From assembly GCA_963709355.1 (NCBI GenBank), contig CAVPVY010000005.1, forward strand, positions 248,001 through 312,000: a DNA stretch of 64,000 bases. The letters run 5' to 3'. Below the pieces are notes generated by a model that did no database searches, was not told where the DNA came from, and saw nothing but the letters and a program-made list of their open reading frames with translations. The DNA is from PLOWO2-12-38-17 sp963709355. GTDB lineage: Bacteria > Planctomycetota > Brocadiia > Brocadiales > Brocadiaceae. Both the position numbers and the translations under genes were made by a program. This document shows, one piece after another, positions 1 through 8,652 of this stretch. Position 1 is the first letter of the stretch. The number at the start of each line of letters is the position of its first letter.

Positions 1-339
1 TCTATTCAATTTGTTCCCCATCTCATTCCCATGAATCGGGGCATCCTGTGTACTATTTATGCAAAGCCTAAAGACGTGACGCTTAGTGATAATGATATAC
101 ATAAAATTTACAGTGGTTTCTATAAAAATGAGCCTTTTGTACGTCTTAAGGAAGGTAACGAATTCCCCAAAACTAAAGACGTAATTTATACCAACTTTTG
201 TGATGTTTTTACGAAGGTTACAGAAAACCGGATTGTCATCCTTTCTGCAATTGATAACCTCATAAAGGGCGCATCAGGTCAGGCCGTCCAGAACATGAAC
301 GTCATGTGCGGATTTGATGAGAAGATGGGTTTGTTATAG
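1..339 (+). CDS. argC: N-acetyl-gamma-glutamyl-phosphate reductase, C-terminal part
   Basis: Third step of arginine biosynthesis: NADPH-dependent reduction of N-acetylglutamyl phosphate to the semialdehyde, cytoplasmic. The reading frame is already open at base 1 (VPHLIPMNRGI precedes the first internal Met), so the gene begins before the window. The segment PHLIPMNRGILCTIY and the C-terminal motif GASGQAVQNMN are characteristic of the ArgC dimerisation/catalytic domain, the latter forming the family's typical end. About 112 residues are seen of a usual 340. The gene converges on tyrS. Confidence 0.93.
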   Translation, partial: SIQFVPHLIPMNRGILCTIYAKPKDVTLSDNDIHKIYSGFYKNEPFVRLKEGNEFPKTKDVIYTNFCDVFTKVTENRIVILSAIDNLIKGASGQAVQNMNVMCGFDEKMGLL

Positions 340-414
340 GATAGATTCTCACTTTTATCGGAATGACGTCGTAGTAAAGAATGTAGATTTTATTATGGCG
401 TCTTCTATGATTAT

Positions 415-1632
415 TCATTTTTGCAACACAATACGCGCAAACCTGCGTTTCCCAACCTTGAGTATCATGTCGGGCTTTATCTCGATGTTGAGTGCGGGGT
501 CGTTAATGGATTCGTTATTTATAGTTATCCCACCCTGTATAACCAGTCTGCGCGCCTCGCTGTTTGTGCTTGCAAAGCCGCAAAGTGTTACAAGTTTTAC
601 AATCCAAATCTTACCATCTGTTAACTCTTTAGCAGGAATCCGTGTTTCAGGTATTTCGTCTGGAAGTTCGCGGTTTTTAAAGATTCGATCAAATTCTTCT
701 GCCGCTGAGTCTGCTTCTTTATCACCATGATAACGCCTGACGATCGCTTTTGCCAGTGATACCTTTGCTGTTCTTGGATGTGTATGTACATCCAGTAATT
801 TATTGATTGCATCCAAACTCAGGTCTGTGGTAAGTTCAAAGTATTTGCGCATGAGATTATCTGGAATGGACATCGCCTTCCCAAACATTTCTTTGGTGCT
901 CTCAGTTATGCCGATATAATTCCCAAGGCTCTTGCTCATTTTCTTGTTTCCGTCAATTCCTTCGAGGAGTGGGGTGGTCAAAGCAACCTGTGGCTCTATG
1001 CCCTCATCCCTCTGGAGATCCCTGCCTACAAGGAGATTGAATAGTTGGTCAGTACCCCCAAGTTCCACGTCGCTTTTTACCATAATAGAATCATATCCCT
1101 GCATAAGTGGATAGATAAATTCATTGACGCTGATTGGAATACCTGCATTATATCGTTTTGTAAAATCATCACGTTCTATCATACGTGCTACGGTCATTTT
1201 TGCTGCCAGTTTGATAACCTCGCTAAAGGTCATTTTTTCAAACCAATTGCTGTTGTAAATAATTTCTGTTTTATTCATATCAAGTATCTTACCAGCCTGT
1301 GAAAGATATGTCTTGGCGTTTTCCATGACTTTTTCGTGTGAAAGCATAGGACGAGTCTTATTGGCGCCTGATGGGTCACCTACCGTTGCTGTATAGTCGC
1401 CGATTATTAAAATGGCGGTATGTCCAAGTGATTGAAATGAGCGTAATTTGTGTATGGGGATTGCGTTTCCTATATGAATATCAGGGGCAGTTGGGTCCAG
1501 TCCTAGTTTTACACGCAGCGGTTTATTCTCCTTGATTGACTTATGGAGTTTTCGGGTCAAATCTTCTTTTGTGACAATATCAATTGCACCACGCATTATA
1601 AGCTCTAATTGTTTTTCTACATCTTTAAACAT
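415..1632 (-). CDS. tyrS: Tyrosyl-tRNA synthetase
   Basis: Class I aminoacyl-tRNA synthetase that charges tRNA-Tyr. The protein is 405 residues, normal for the family. The HIGH-type motif is HIGN at about residues 53-56, within DPTAPDIHIGN. KMSKS is at about 231-235, and a C-terminal S4 RNA-binding domain covers roughly 340-405. The DPTAPDIHIG and IGDYTATVGDPSG segments resemble the TyrZ-type branch rather than the E. coli TyrS branch. It is convergent with argC and lies 25 bp downstream of the CPBP gene on the same strand. Confidence 0.96.
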   Translation of the reverse strand: MFKDVEKQLELIMRGAIDIVTKEDLTRKLHKSIKENKPLRVKLGLDPTAPDIHIGNAIPIHKLRSFQSLGHTAILIIGDYTATVGDPSGANKTRPMLSHEKVMENAKTYLSQAGKILDMNKTEIIYNSNWFEKMTFSEVIKLAAKMTVARMIERDDFTKRYNAGIPISVNEFIYPLMQGYDSIMVKSDVELGGTDQLFNLLVGRDLQRDEGIEPQVALTTPLLEGIDGNKKMSKSLGNYIGITESTKEMFGKAMSIPDNLMRKYFELTTDLSLDAINKLLDVHTHPRTAKVSLAKAIVRRYHGDKEADSAAEEFDRIFKNRELPDEIPETRIPAKELTDGKIWIVKLVTLCGFASTNSEARRLVIQGGITINNESINDPALNIEIKPDMILKVGKRRFARIVLQK

Positions 1633-1657
1633 GAATCGTTCGGGGTTTCGTTCACTT

Positions 1658-2434
1658 CTAAAAAACAGGAACCCTTCCTTTCAGAAAGTATTTTAAATAT
1701 AACAAAAATACAAGGGTTAAAGAATTGTGCATGATATGTACAACCACAGAAGCTACGAGTGTCTGCGTCTTTTCAAATAAATATCCCAATAAAATTCCAA
1801 GAATAAATATCTGCAAAAAGGCAAATGGGTCCATATGCACGCCGGCGAAGATGGCAGAGCTTAAGATAATAGCATATCGTCCGGCAAAAGAATTTTTCAA
1901 GGCAGATTGCAAAAATCCACGAAATATAATTTCTTCAAGAAATGGCGCTACTATCGTTCCAAAAATAATTAAACTAAAGATAACGAAAAGTGATTTTTCT
2001 TCCAGTAGCCACTTTACCACAGCCTGCATATCCGGTGTTATCCCGAAGTAATTGGAGATTAAATGGATGATGAAACCCGCCAGCATGATAATGGGAATCG
2101 TGATTAAGTAACGCTGGATGCCAAGTATTATGTTTTTTGAGATGTTTAAGTTGGTTAGCCCGAGTGTTGAGATTGGTTGACGGTATTTTATGTAAACAAT
2201 ATAGAATACATAGGAACAAACCAACAGATTAATAAAAAGTGTAACGAATAAAATTATACTGCGTTGTCCAATCAGGTCTTGTGTTTTATGTCCGGAGATT
2301 GTGTAAATAATCCTTACAATTATAGGCAACCCGGCAAACATGAGGGTAATGTAAGCAATGAAAACCTTGATTGCATCCTTTAAATTCCAGCTACAATTAA
2401 GTATAGTTCCTTGTTTTATGTAAGTACTATTCAT
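1658..2434 (-). CDS. CPBP-family intramembrane metalloprotease
   Basis: Predicted membrane protease of the CPBP (CAAX protease and bacteriocin-processing, Abi) family; the substrate is unknown. The protein is about 258 residues with several hydrophobic segments. The family motifs are visible: EExxxR as LEEIIFRG near residues 166-173, a His at about 200 (GVHMD) and a late HIMHNS. An upstream in-frame Met would place the start at 2512, deep inside yjbQ. The ATG at 2434 overlaps the yjbQ stop by 8 bases, is typical of translational coupling and is preferred. Confidence 0.85.
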   Translation of the reverse strand: MNSTYIKQGTILNCSWNLKDAIKVFIAYITLMFAGLPIIVRIIYTISGHKTQDLIGQRSIILFVTLFINLLVCSYVFYIVYIKYRQPISTLGLTNLNISKNIILGIQRYLITIPIIMLAGFIIHLISNYFGITPDMQAVVKWLLEEKSLFVIFSLIIFGTIVAPFLEEIIFRGFLQSALKNSFAGRYAIILSSAIFAGVHMDPFAFLQIFILGILLGYLFEKTQTLVASVVVHIMHNSLTLVFLLYLKYFLKGRVPVF

Positions 2435-2825
2435 TTTTGATAATTTGTATAAAGGTCTCTCTGCTTCTTGGCCCGTCAAACTCACAGAAGTAAATACCCT
2501 GCCATGTACCAAGCGCCAGTTTACTGCCTGAAACTGGGACGGAAACAGAAGAACCTACCAAAGTAGATTTTATATGTGCATCGGCATTTCCTTCCATGTG
2601 TGTATAATGGCTACCCCGCGGGATAACCTTGTTCAGTTCATTTACTATATCTCTCTGAACAGAAGGGTCTGCATTTTCGTTAATGGTAACACCTGCCGTT
2701 GTGTGAGGTACGTAAACGAGGCAAATTCCTTCTTTAACTCCATATTTTTGTATTGCCGTATTAACCTCACTTGTTATGTCTACAAGTTCCGTTCGGGAGT
2801 GTGTTTTAATGTGTATTTTATCCAT
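2427..2825 (-). CDS. yjbQ: YjbQ/UPF0047 family protein
   Basis: Small (132-residue) cytoplasmic protein of the YjbQ family, often annotated as secondary thiamine-phosphate synthase because E. coli YjbQ has weak activity of that kind; the true role is unsettled. The conserved motifs are present: PHTTAGVTINENAD (about 45-58), HMEGNADAHIKS, LGTWQGIYFCEFDGPR. It is full length. Its 3' end overlaps the CPBP protease start by 8 bases, so the two are probably co-transcribed. Confidence 0.92.
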   Translation of the reverse strand: MDKIHIKTHSRTELVDITSEVNTAIQKYGVKEGICLVYVPHTTAGVTINENADPSVQRDIVNELNKVIPRGSHYTHMEGNADAHIKSTLVGSSVSVPVSGSKLALGTWQGIYFCEFDGPRSRETFIQIIKNE

Positions 2826-3095
2826 AATATTATTGAAAATTTACTCTTGTTCTAATGGTTTAAACTGGAGGTAGTATCGTAATGGTAAAGTTATACTTTG
2901 TCAAATTTTAATTATCATTTTTATTGCTATATTAAATATAAAAAATAAGTTAACATAAGAATTTATGCGCAGTTTAGAATCTGTGTAAAATGCATAATCA
3001 TTAGGGTTGTGGCTAAAGGGTGATTATAAAAGATTTATCGCTTACTGTAGTTTGTCAGGATATTTCGCATAAGAATGGGGTTAATGGGGATTATT

Positions 3096-5546
3096 ATGAA
3101 GATATGTGACTCATACAAAATCTGTACTATTTTTGTATTTATAATATCTTTTTATCAATCCTTTCTTTACGGAAACGGTCAGATGAACATGCCTTTGAAA
3201 GCAGACGTTGTGCAGAGGGTACAAAGGCTCGGGATACCTTTTGTTTTAAATAAAGGACAGGTAGCCGATGGAATAAAGTTTTATGCCGTTACACCTAATG
3301 GGAATATATCGGTGATGAAGGATGGGGGTCTGGTCTATTCAATGCCGCAGGGAAAAGATTCCGATAAACGATGCAGAATATGTGAAGCCGTCTATCTAAA
3401 TTCCAAAATTCAGAATGTAAAATATAATTTATACTCGCAATCTAAAATCCAAAACCTAAAAGCAGATGTTTCGCATTCCGAATTCCAAAATCCTAATTCT
3501 GAAATGGGAGATGTTTCTATCAAGGAAGAACTCGTTGGGGCAACGACCTGTGATGTAAAAGGGGAAGGCGAGGCTATAACGAAAGTAAATTATTTTAAAG
3601 GCAATGATCCATCAAAATGGCATACCAGCATTTCTGCATATGACGTCATATCATTTGAAGAGGTGTATGATGGGATAGGCTCAAAACTGATGGCTTACGG
3701 GGATAATATCGAAAGGCTTTTCTGTATAAAACCTTATGCAGACCCTGACCAGATTAAGATGAGGCTGAGTGATTTTCATGCTCTCCCTTTAGCAGAAGAA
3801 GATATGGTGCGGTTAAAGGTAAATAATTCAGGCGAGCTTGAAATAGAAACGGAATCTGGGATTGTTAAGTTGGCTAAGCCAACTGCATATCAGGAGATTG
3901 ACGGAAAGCGGGTGGAAGTGGAAGTCGCTTATCAGATTGCAGAAGGTGGAATGCAGAATGCGGAAGAAAGAAGTCTGAAATCAGCACTCAGTAATCAGCG
4001 GATTGATGCTGGAGATCCAAACTTAAAATTCAAAATCCAAAATTTAAAATTTGATATAGGTCTGCATTCAGAATACCGAAAACCGCATTTGGAATATGGT
4101 CTCAAGGTTGCACGTTACGATAGGACAAAAGAACTTATAATTGGCTATGCTTTAATCTCGACATATGTCGGCGGGGATGATTCTGATTTAATATATTCTA
4201 TAACAACAATAGGACCGGACAATAGTATTTATGTGGCTGGTTACACTAAATCAACAAATCTTCCAATTACTGAAAGCAGCTACGACGCTTCATATAATGG
4301 CGGTGGAGACGCCTTTATATTAAGGCTGAAAGGAGACTTAACAAAACTTATTTCTGCTACGTACCTTGGAGGAAAGGCGGAAGATATTATATGGTCTATG
4401 TCTTCAGATTCTACTGGAAATATTTATGTGGCTGGATACACATGGTCGCCAGATTTTCCAGTTACTAAAGGCGCTTATGATAAGTCTTTTAATGCTGGTT
4501 ATACTGATGCATTCATAGCCAAGCTGAACAATTCGTTAACAGAACTTCTTTCATCAACATACTTTGGTGGCTCAGATGAGGATTATGGTTATTCTCTGGC
4601 TATCGGTCATGATGGTACTGCATATATAGCTGGCAGGACTTTATCATCTGATTTCCCAATCACGACCAATGCCTACGATGCCAGTAAAGGTAACTATGGC
4701 GATGTTTTCATAGCTAGACTTAGTGGAGATTTAAAAGAGATACTAGCTTCAACATATTTAGGGGGAAATTATGATGATTCTGCAAGGTCATTATTGATAG
4801 ATTATGGAGGAAATGTATATGTAGCAGGCAGAACAGGCTCTCCAGATTTCCCGATAACGCCTGGTACATTTGATGATTCTTATAATGACGGCGGTGATGG
4901 TTTTGTATCGAGATTAAAGGGTGATTTATCAGGGCTTCTCGGTTCTACATTTCTTGGGGGTTCTTCTGATGATTTTATCTGGGCTATGGGATTAGATTCC
5001 ATGGGGAATTTATATCTGACCGGGAAGACCTCATCAATAGATTTTTTAAAAACAACGAACGCCTATGACACGATTTATAATGGAGGTGACCGTGACGCCT
5101 TTGTAACTTTGGTGAGCGGAGATTTAACGAACATGCTTGCCTCAACGTTTTTAGGCGGCGCTGCAAATGATTGGGGGTATGTTATAGCGATAGATTTGGC
5201 TGGAAATGTATATGTGACAGGGGAGACCTCGTCCCATGACTATCCAACAACATCAAATGCTAATAATATGTTTTATAACGGGGGTGAACGCGATGCCTTT
5301 ATATCTGTGCTGGACGGCACATTAAACAGACTTTTTGTCTCGTCGTTTTTTGGGGGTGATGAATATGATTATATCAGCACAATGACTATTGATTCGGATG
5401 GGAACATTTATGCGGCGGGCTATACAAATTCACCCGATTTCCCAGTAACAAAAGGTGCATATGATACAACTTATAATGGCAATGATGCCTTTGTATTGAA
5501 ATTTATGAATAACTTTATTACCCCTCCCGCGAAGGTAATAAAATAA
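3096..5546 (+). CDS. Secreted SBBP beta-propeller repeat protein
   Basis: Predicted exported protein. An N-terminal hydrophobic segment (MKICDSYKICTIFVFIISFY) looks like a signal peptide. An N-terminal DUF7948-like domain follows, then seven SBBP repeats (about residues 355-805). Each repeat carries STYLGG-like, GNxYVAGxT, DFPxT, YDxxYNGG and DAFxxRL elements. An ATG at 3075 is also in frame, but the ATG at 3096 has GGGGA 5 bases upstream and gives a cleaner signal peptide. Relative to the family there are two odd stretches (DNA 3398-3508 and 3940-4100) rich in SKIQN, QNLK and SEFQNPN-like peptides. These look like dispersed repeat DNA inserted in frame. The function is probably at the cell surface and is not known. 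Confidence 0.85.
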   Translation: MKICDSYKICTIFVFIISFYQSFLYGNGQMNMPLKADVVQRVQRLGIPFVLNKGQVADGIKFYAVTPNGNISVMKDGGLVYSMPQGKDSDKRCRICEAVYLNSKIQNVKYNLYSQSKIQNLKADVSHSEFQNPNSEMGDVSIKEELVGATTCDVKGEGEAITKVNYFKGNDPSKWHTSISAYDVISFEEVYDGIGSKLMAYGDNIERLFCIKPYADPDQIKMRLSDFHALPLAEEDMVRLKVNNSGELEIETESGIVKLAKPTAYQEIDGKRVEVEVAYQIAEGGMQNAEERSLKSALSNQRIDAGDPNLKFKIQNLKFDIGLHSEYRKPHLEYGLKVARYDRTKELIIGYALISTYVGGDDSDLIYSITTIGPDNSIYVAGYTKSTNLPITESSYDASYNGGGDAFILRLKGDLTKLISATYLGGKAEDIIWSMSSDSTGNIYVAGYTWSPDFPVTKGAYDKSFNAGYTDAFIAKLNNSLTELLSSTYFGGSDEDYGYSLAIGHDGTAYIAGRTLSSDFPITTNAYDASKGNYGDVFIARLSGDLKEILASTYLGGNYDDSARSLLIDYGGNVYVAGRTGSPDFPITPGTFDDSYNDGGDGFVSRLKGDLSGLLGSTFLGGSSDDFIWAMGLDSMGNLYLTGKTSSIDFLKTTNAYDTIYNGGDRDAFVTLVSGDLTNMLASTFLGGAANDWGYVIAIDLAGNVYVTGETSSHDYPTTSNANNMFYNGGERDAFISVLDGTLNRLFVSSFFGGDEYDYISTMTIDSDGNIYAAGYTNSPDFPVTKGAYDTTYNGNDAFVLKFMNNFITPPAKVIK
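3398..3508 (+). repeat. In-frame dispersed repeat inside SBBP gene, first block
   Basis: Degenerate units of the type AATTCCAAAATTCAGAATG and AATCTAAAATCCAAAACC follow one another and are translated as SKIQN, QSKIQNLK and SEFQNPNSE. This composition is like intergenic filler repeats, not like the surrounding domain, which reads through smoothly before and after. Its identity as an inserted repeat is an inference. Confidence 0.5.
3940..4100 (+). repeat. In-frame dispersed repeat inside SBBP gene, second block
   Basis: Segments such as GGAATGCAGAATGCGGAAG, CTGAAATCAGCACTCAG and TTCAAAATCCAAAATTTAAA are the kind of slipping repeat usually found between genes. They add about 50 residues between AYQIAEG and YGLKVARYD, two pieces that are close together in homologous N-terminal domains. 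The frame is preserved. Confidence 0.5.
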
Positions 5547-5780
5547 AGATGGGTAAAGTACCATTTCGATTCCCGAACCTCATTTTTCACCAAATATTCG
5601 TACACACAAAAAGTCCTTAGATTTTAGCTTTGTCTGGTTGCAGAGAACCAGAATGAACTTAGTTAGATACAAGAAGTCTTATATCCGATAATTACTAGCG
5701 TAGCGTCTATTTATTGAGTGTACAAGTCAAGGGCAAAATTTGTCCAAAGTATGGATGCGTTCTAGGTTGTAATACAAGGT

Positions 5781-6339
5781 TTATGACTTAAAGTTTTTTA
5801 TTAAACAATTTAAACGAGGCAATTTCTTATTCCAGCAATTTACCACACTTTTCGCCTGCCTCTTCTTGTTTAAAAAATATAATTTATCCAAACTTCCGTG
5901 CCGACCAAGGTTTTGTACCATCCAGTAATAACCACCCACATTTTCTGAGTCAAGAGATATAGCCTTTCTTCCGTATTTTTCACCCATTTCAAATCATTAG
6001 GTTTTTCCTTTATCGTTCTCAGCATAATATTCAGCCATTTTAAAACAACAGCGTGAGAGTTCTATAAAAATTTCTGCCCTATTTTTGTCATAATGTTCAT
6101 CCTGTGCTGTGAGTTGTTTTCAAGGTATGTTCGTAAACGTTTATAGCTGTCCAGAGTTTTTCATGATTTGATCTTTGACGGTATAGTTCTCTTGCTTTCC
6201 GTATGTTTTCATAGATATTAACGTCTATGCTTTCTTTTACCGAGGCGCAAGCTATTTTTGGAATTAAAATGCCTATTACGATAACAAATAGTATTATTCT
6301 GTTGATCATTGACAAATTTACCGTTTCTACATTCTCCAA
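5781..6339 (-). pseudogene. Decayed exported TPR protein (TatT-like)
   Basis: The 5' part (6339-6097) encodes a signal peptide (INRIILFVIVIGILIP) and the start of a helical repeat (ARELYRQRSNHEKLWTAINVYE), then hits a stop. A one-base shift continues the same theme (DEHYDKNRAEIFIELSRCC, KMAEYYAEN). Another shift gives YGRKAISLDSENVGGYYWMV, a typical TPR helix pair, and a further shift seems needed near 5830. The pieces together resemble periplasmic TPR proteins of the TRAP-associated TatT kind. At least two, probably three, frame changes make this a pseudogene. It follows the Ig-like lipoprotein gene with almost no gap. Confidence 0.6.
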
Positions 6340-6340
6340 A

Positions 6341-6721
6341 TTAGTGTTCTACAAAGATAACTTCCATTGATGCATTCTGTCCTGCAACAGAAAAGATTAT
6401 GTTTGTGTAGCCTGGCGAAATGCCCTTTACCTCAAACGTTGCCCTTCCTGTGGCATCGGTTAAAGATTCTGGCGTAACAGTTGCAACTGTTGGAGAGATA
6501 CTTGTTGCATTAATCTTCATACCAAAGAGCGGTCCGCTTTCTTTATCCAGTAATCTTACAAACACTGTATCCTCAGAACCTGAACATACGCTCAATTTAT
6601 GAGGCGACACGATAATCTTTGTTCTTTCTTCATATGAAGGCATCTGCGCACAGGAATTCATAATCAGAATGCCAAGGCATACAAAAAAACAAGAAATTCT
6701 CTTATTGTTAATTAGTTTCAT
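6341..6721 (-). CDS. Ig-like (Big) domain lipoprotein
   Basis: A 126-residue protein with a lipoprotein-type signal (FFVCLGILIMNSCAQ; the lipidated Cys would be about residue 24, the -3 residue being a less usual Met). It is followed by a single bacterial Ig-like domain with typical phrases (VSPHKLSVCSGSEDTVFVRL, DATGRATFEV, GYTNIIFSVAG). It is probably anchored in a membrane facing the periplasm. It lies between the exported methyltransferase gene and the decayed TPR gene on the same strand, suggesting one operon of exported proteins. The specific role is unknown. Confidence 0.8.
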   Translation of the reverse strand: MKLINNKRISCFFVCLGILIMNSCAQMPSYEERTKIIVSPHKLSVCSGSEDTVFVRLLDKESGPLFGMKINATSISPTVATVTPESLTDATGRATFEVKGISPGYTNIIFSVAGQNASMEVIFVEH

Positions 6722-6749
6722 TATTTTTTCCTCCTTTTTGCATCAACTC

Positions 6750-7433
6750 TTATTGATGTGATAATGTAAAGACCAGAAAATACTGGTATGGAAGGAGAGA
6801 TAAGTGTCTTTGCGCTAATGTAAACCCTGCCTGTTTGAGTTCTTCAATGATAATATCCTCGGGGAGTCTAATCTTTACTGGGGGTCCAATAGGACTCTCA
6901 TCTGTAAATTCCAGTATAGCCAGTTTCCCCTGTGGTTTTAGAGCCGGTTTGATCTTTTTAATGAAATCAATGGGGTTTACAATTTCATGGTAAGTACTCA
7001 GCAAAATAGCGATATCCAAACTACTAGCAGGCAGCATAGGATCATTCATATTATTAAGAATAAGTATTACATTTTTAATCCCATTTTCATCCGTTCGTTT
7101 CTTTATGTAGTCCAGCATTTCCTGCTGTATATCAACTGCATAAACAGTTCCCATTATACCCACACGTTCAGATAATTTTACAGTAAGGTATCCAGATCCT
7201 GCACCAATGTCTGCAACAGTCTGTCCCTTTTTAATATCTAAAAGATTCAATATTTCTTCAGGTTTTTGCCATTTGTCACGTCCTTGGTCTTCAAGTAGTG
7301 GTATCTTTGCCGGGCTGAAAAGTTTTCCTGGTCTTTCACGCTTTATTTCATAGTCGGCAAAAGCACTAGTATATATATTTGCTATTGCAAGAAAAGCTAT
7401 TAATATTTTGAGATGTCGAATATATTGAATCAT
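6750..7433 (-). CDS. Exported class I SAM-dependent methyltransferase
   Basis: A 227-residue methyltransferase-fold protein. SAM-binding motif I is VADIGAGSGYLTVKL (about residues 74-88), with the acidic residue of motif II in VYAVDIQ and a later PASSLDIAILLSTYHEI. The N-terminus (HLKILIAFLAIANIYTSAFA) is a clear signal peptide, so the enzyme appears to be periplasmic, which is unusual for a SAM-dependent enzyme. Similar exported UbiE-like proteins occur in planctomycetes and proteobacteria. The substrate is unknown. It lies 8 bp downstream of the GT9 gene. Confidence 0.85.
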   Translation of the reverse strand: MIQYIRHLKILIAFLAIANIYTSAFADYEIKRERPGKLFSPAKIPLLEDQGRDKWQKPEEILNLLDIKKGQTVADIGAGSGYLTVKLSERVGIMGTVYAVDIQQEMLDYIKKRTDENGIKNVILILNNMNDPMLPASSLDIAILLSTYHEIVNPIDFIKKIKPALKPQGKLAILEFTDESPIGPPVKIRLPEDIIIEELKQAGFTLAQRHLSLLPYQYFLVFTLSHQ

Positions 7434-7441
7434 AGAATTTA

Positions 7442-8566
7442 TTATAATAAATTATGTGTACTTAGTATTTCCTTGCAGGCGTTGAATACATCAATAGAAG
7501 TTATGTTCTTCATACAAATCATTGTATCGCAATCCCCACGATAACATGGGGCGCAATCCGCATTTGCTACAAGTTTTTTTCCTCTGCAGTAAAGATCTAT
7601 TTCCTGATGACACGTGGAGCCAAAAAAGGTTATAACCAATTTTCTTAAAGCAATAGCTAGGTGCAGGGCAAGTGTATCACCTGTAATAATAAGATGGCAT
7701 TGATTTAGTAATCCCACGAATTCTTTTATACTGTGGTTACAGCCGCTGTCTATCAATGGATACATGGTTTTTGATGCAATCTCCTTGTTCCGTTCAACCT
7801 CTTCCGGACCTCCAAGTAATACTACGTGTGCCTTCAGGTCTTTTGATAAACGATCGGCAAGTTCTACGAATCCACCAATTTCCCACCGTTTTGTGGCGAA
7901 TCTTTTACCTGCTCCCGTGTTCAAACCAATTATAACTCTTCCATTATTAATACCCCATTGTTTTGCTAGATGTTTACCGTAAGATATGTATTTCTGTGGA
8001 AGGTTAATTACATATTCACCATATTTTTCTCCAAGTCTCAGCGCTTCAAACATAAGTTGTTGATAGGTTTTTTGATTTCCTCTGAATTTGAGTTCGTCAG
8101 AGACGCCTAATTGCAGCAAATGTTCAGCTTCTTTGTTCAGGGCGTAAAGTAAACCATTTTTAGCTAATGCGAATCCCAGTTTAGTTTTAGCCTTTACAAG
8201 AGATGCAAGACTGGAGGCTACCGTATCTTTATCCAGACATATTAAAATATCAAATTCTTCAACCTGCAGGCGTAAAGCATTTTCATAATTTGTAGTTAAT
8301 AAGCGATCAATATAAGGATTTTCTTCAAGTATTGCCACAGAAGATTTATCTGTAAGCCACGTGATATAAGACTGTGGATATCTTTCCATCAACACAGGCA
8401 GGATTGGGGTGGTTCTTAGTACGTCCCCAATGGCAGCCAGTTTGATAATCAATATCCGCGTCCCCATGGACTGATATTTTTGGCATGTATTATCAATGGG
8501 ACAATCAAGTTTAAATTTACAGGGTTTTTCTGATGCAAAGAAACGGCAGTCAAATTCTTTTAACAT
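7442..8566 (-). CDS. Glycosyltransferase family 9 (heptosyltransferase-like)
   Basis: A 374-residue GT9-type glycosyltransferase, likely transferring a heptose or similar sugar to lipopolysaccharide or another envelope glycan. The GT9 N-terminal signature RILIIKLAAIGDVLRTTPIL starts near residue 37. The donor-site part is IIGLNTGAGKRFATKRW, GGPEE and ITGDTLALHLAIAL. The first 35 residues carry four Cys (about 7, 17, 22, 28) and a second Cys cluster lies near the C-terminus (DCAPCYRGDCDTMIC). This may be a metal site, a variant I associate with GT9 proteins of planctomycetes and deltaproteobacteria. Confidence 0.88.
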   Translation of the reverse strand: MLKEFDCRFFASEKPCKFKLDCPIDNTCQKYQSMGTRILIIKLAAIGDVLRTTPILPVLMERYPQSYITWLTDKSSVAILEENPYIDRLLTTNYENALRLQVEEFDILICLDKDTVASSLASLVKAKTKLGFALAKNGLLYALNKEAEHLLQLGVSDELKFRGNQKTYQQLMFEALRLGEKYGEYVINLPQKYISYGKHLAKQWGINNGRVIIGLNTGAGKRFATKRWEIGGFVELADRLSKDLKAHVVLLGGPEEVERNKEIASKTMYPLIDSGCNHSIKEFVGLLNQCHLIITGDTLALHLAIALRKLVITFFGSTCHQEIDLYCRGKKLVANADCAPCYRGDCDTMICMKNITSIDVFNACKEILSTHNLL

Positions 8567-8590
8567 TTAGTATTTTCAGAATTTACTTTT

Positions 8591-8618
8591 GTAGGGACGC
8601 GTTACAATGCATCTCTAC
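8591..8618. repeat. Imperfect palindromic repeat
   Basis: A 28-bp imperfect palindrome (GTAGGGACGCGTTA facing CAATGCATCTCTAC) between the GT9 gene and panC. Ten of 14 positions pair and most mismatches are transitions. It shares its layout with the perfect palindrome at 24224-24259 (TAGTAAGGGCGTGTTG and complement), suggesting a dispersed family. Confidence 0.55.
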
Positions 8619-8652
8619 ATTAATTTCTTACATAATAAAAAGGTTGATCTTA

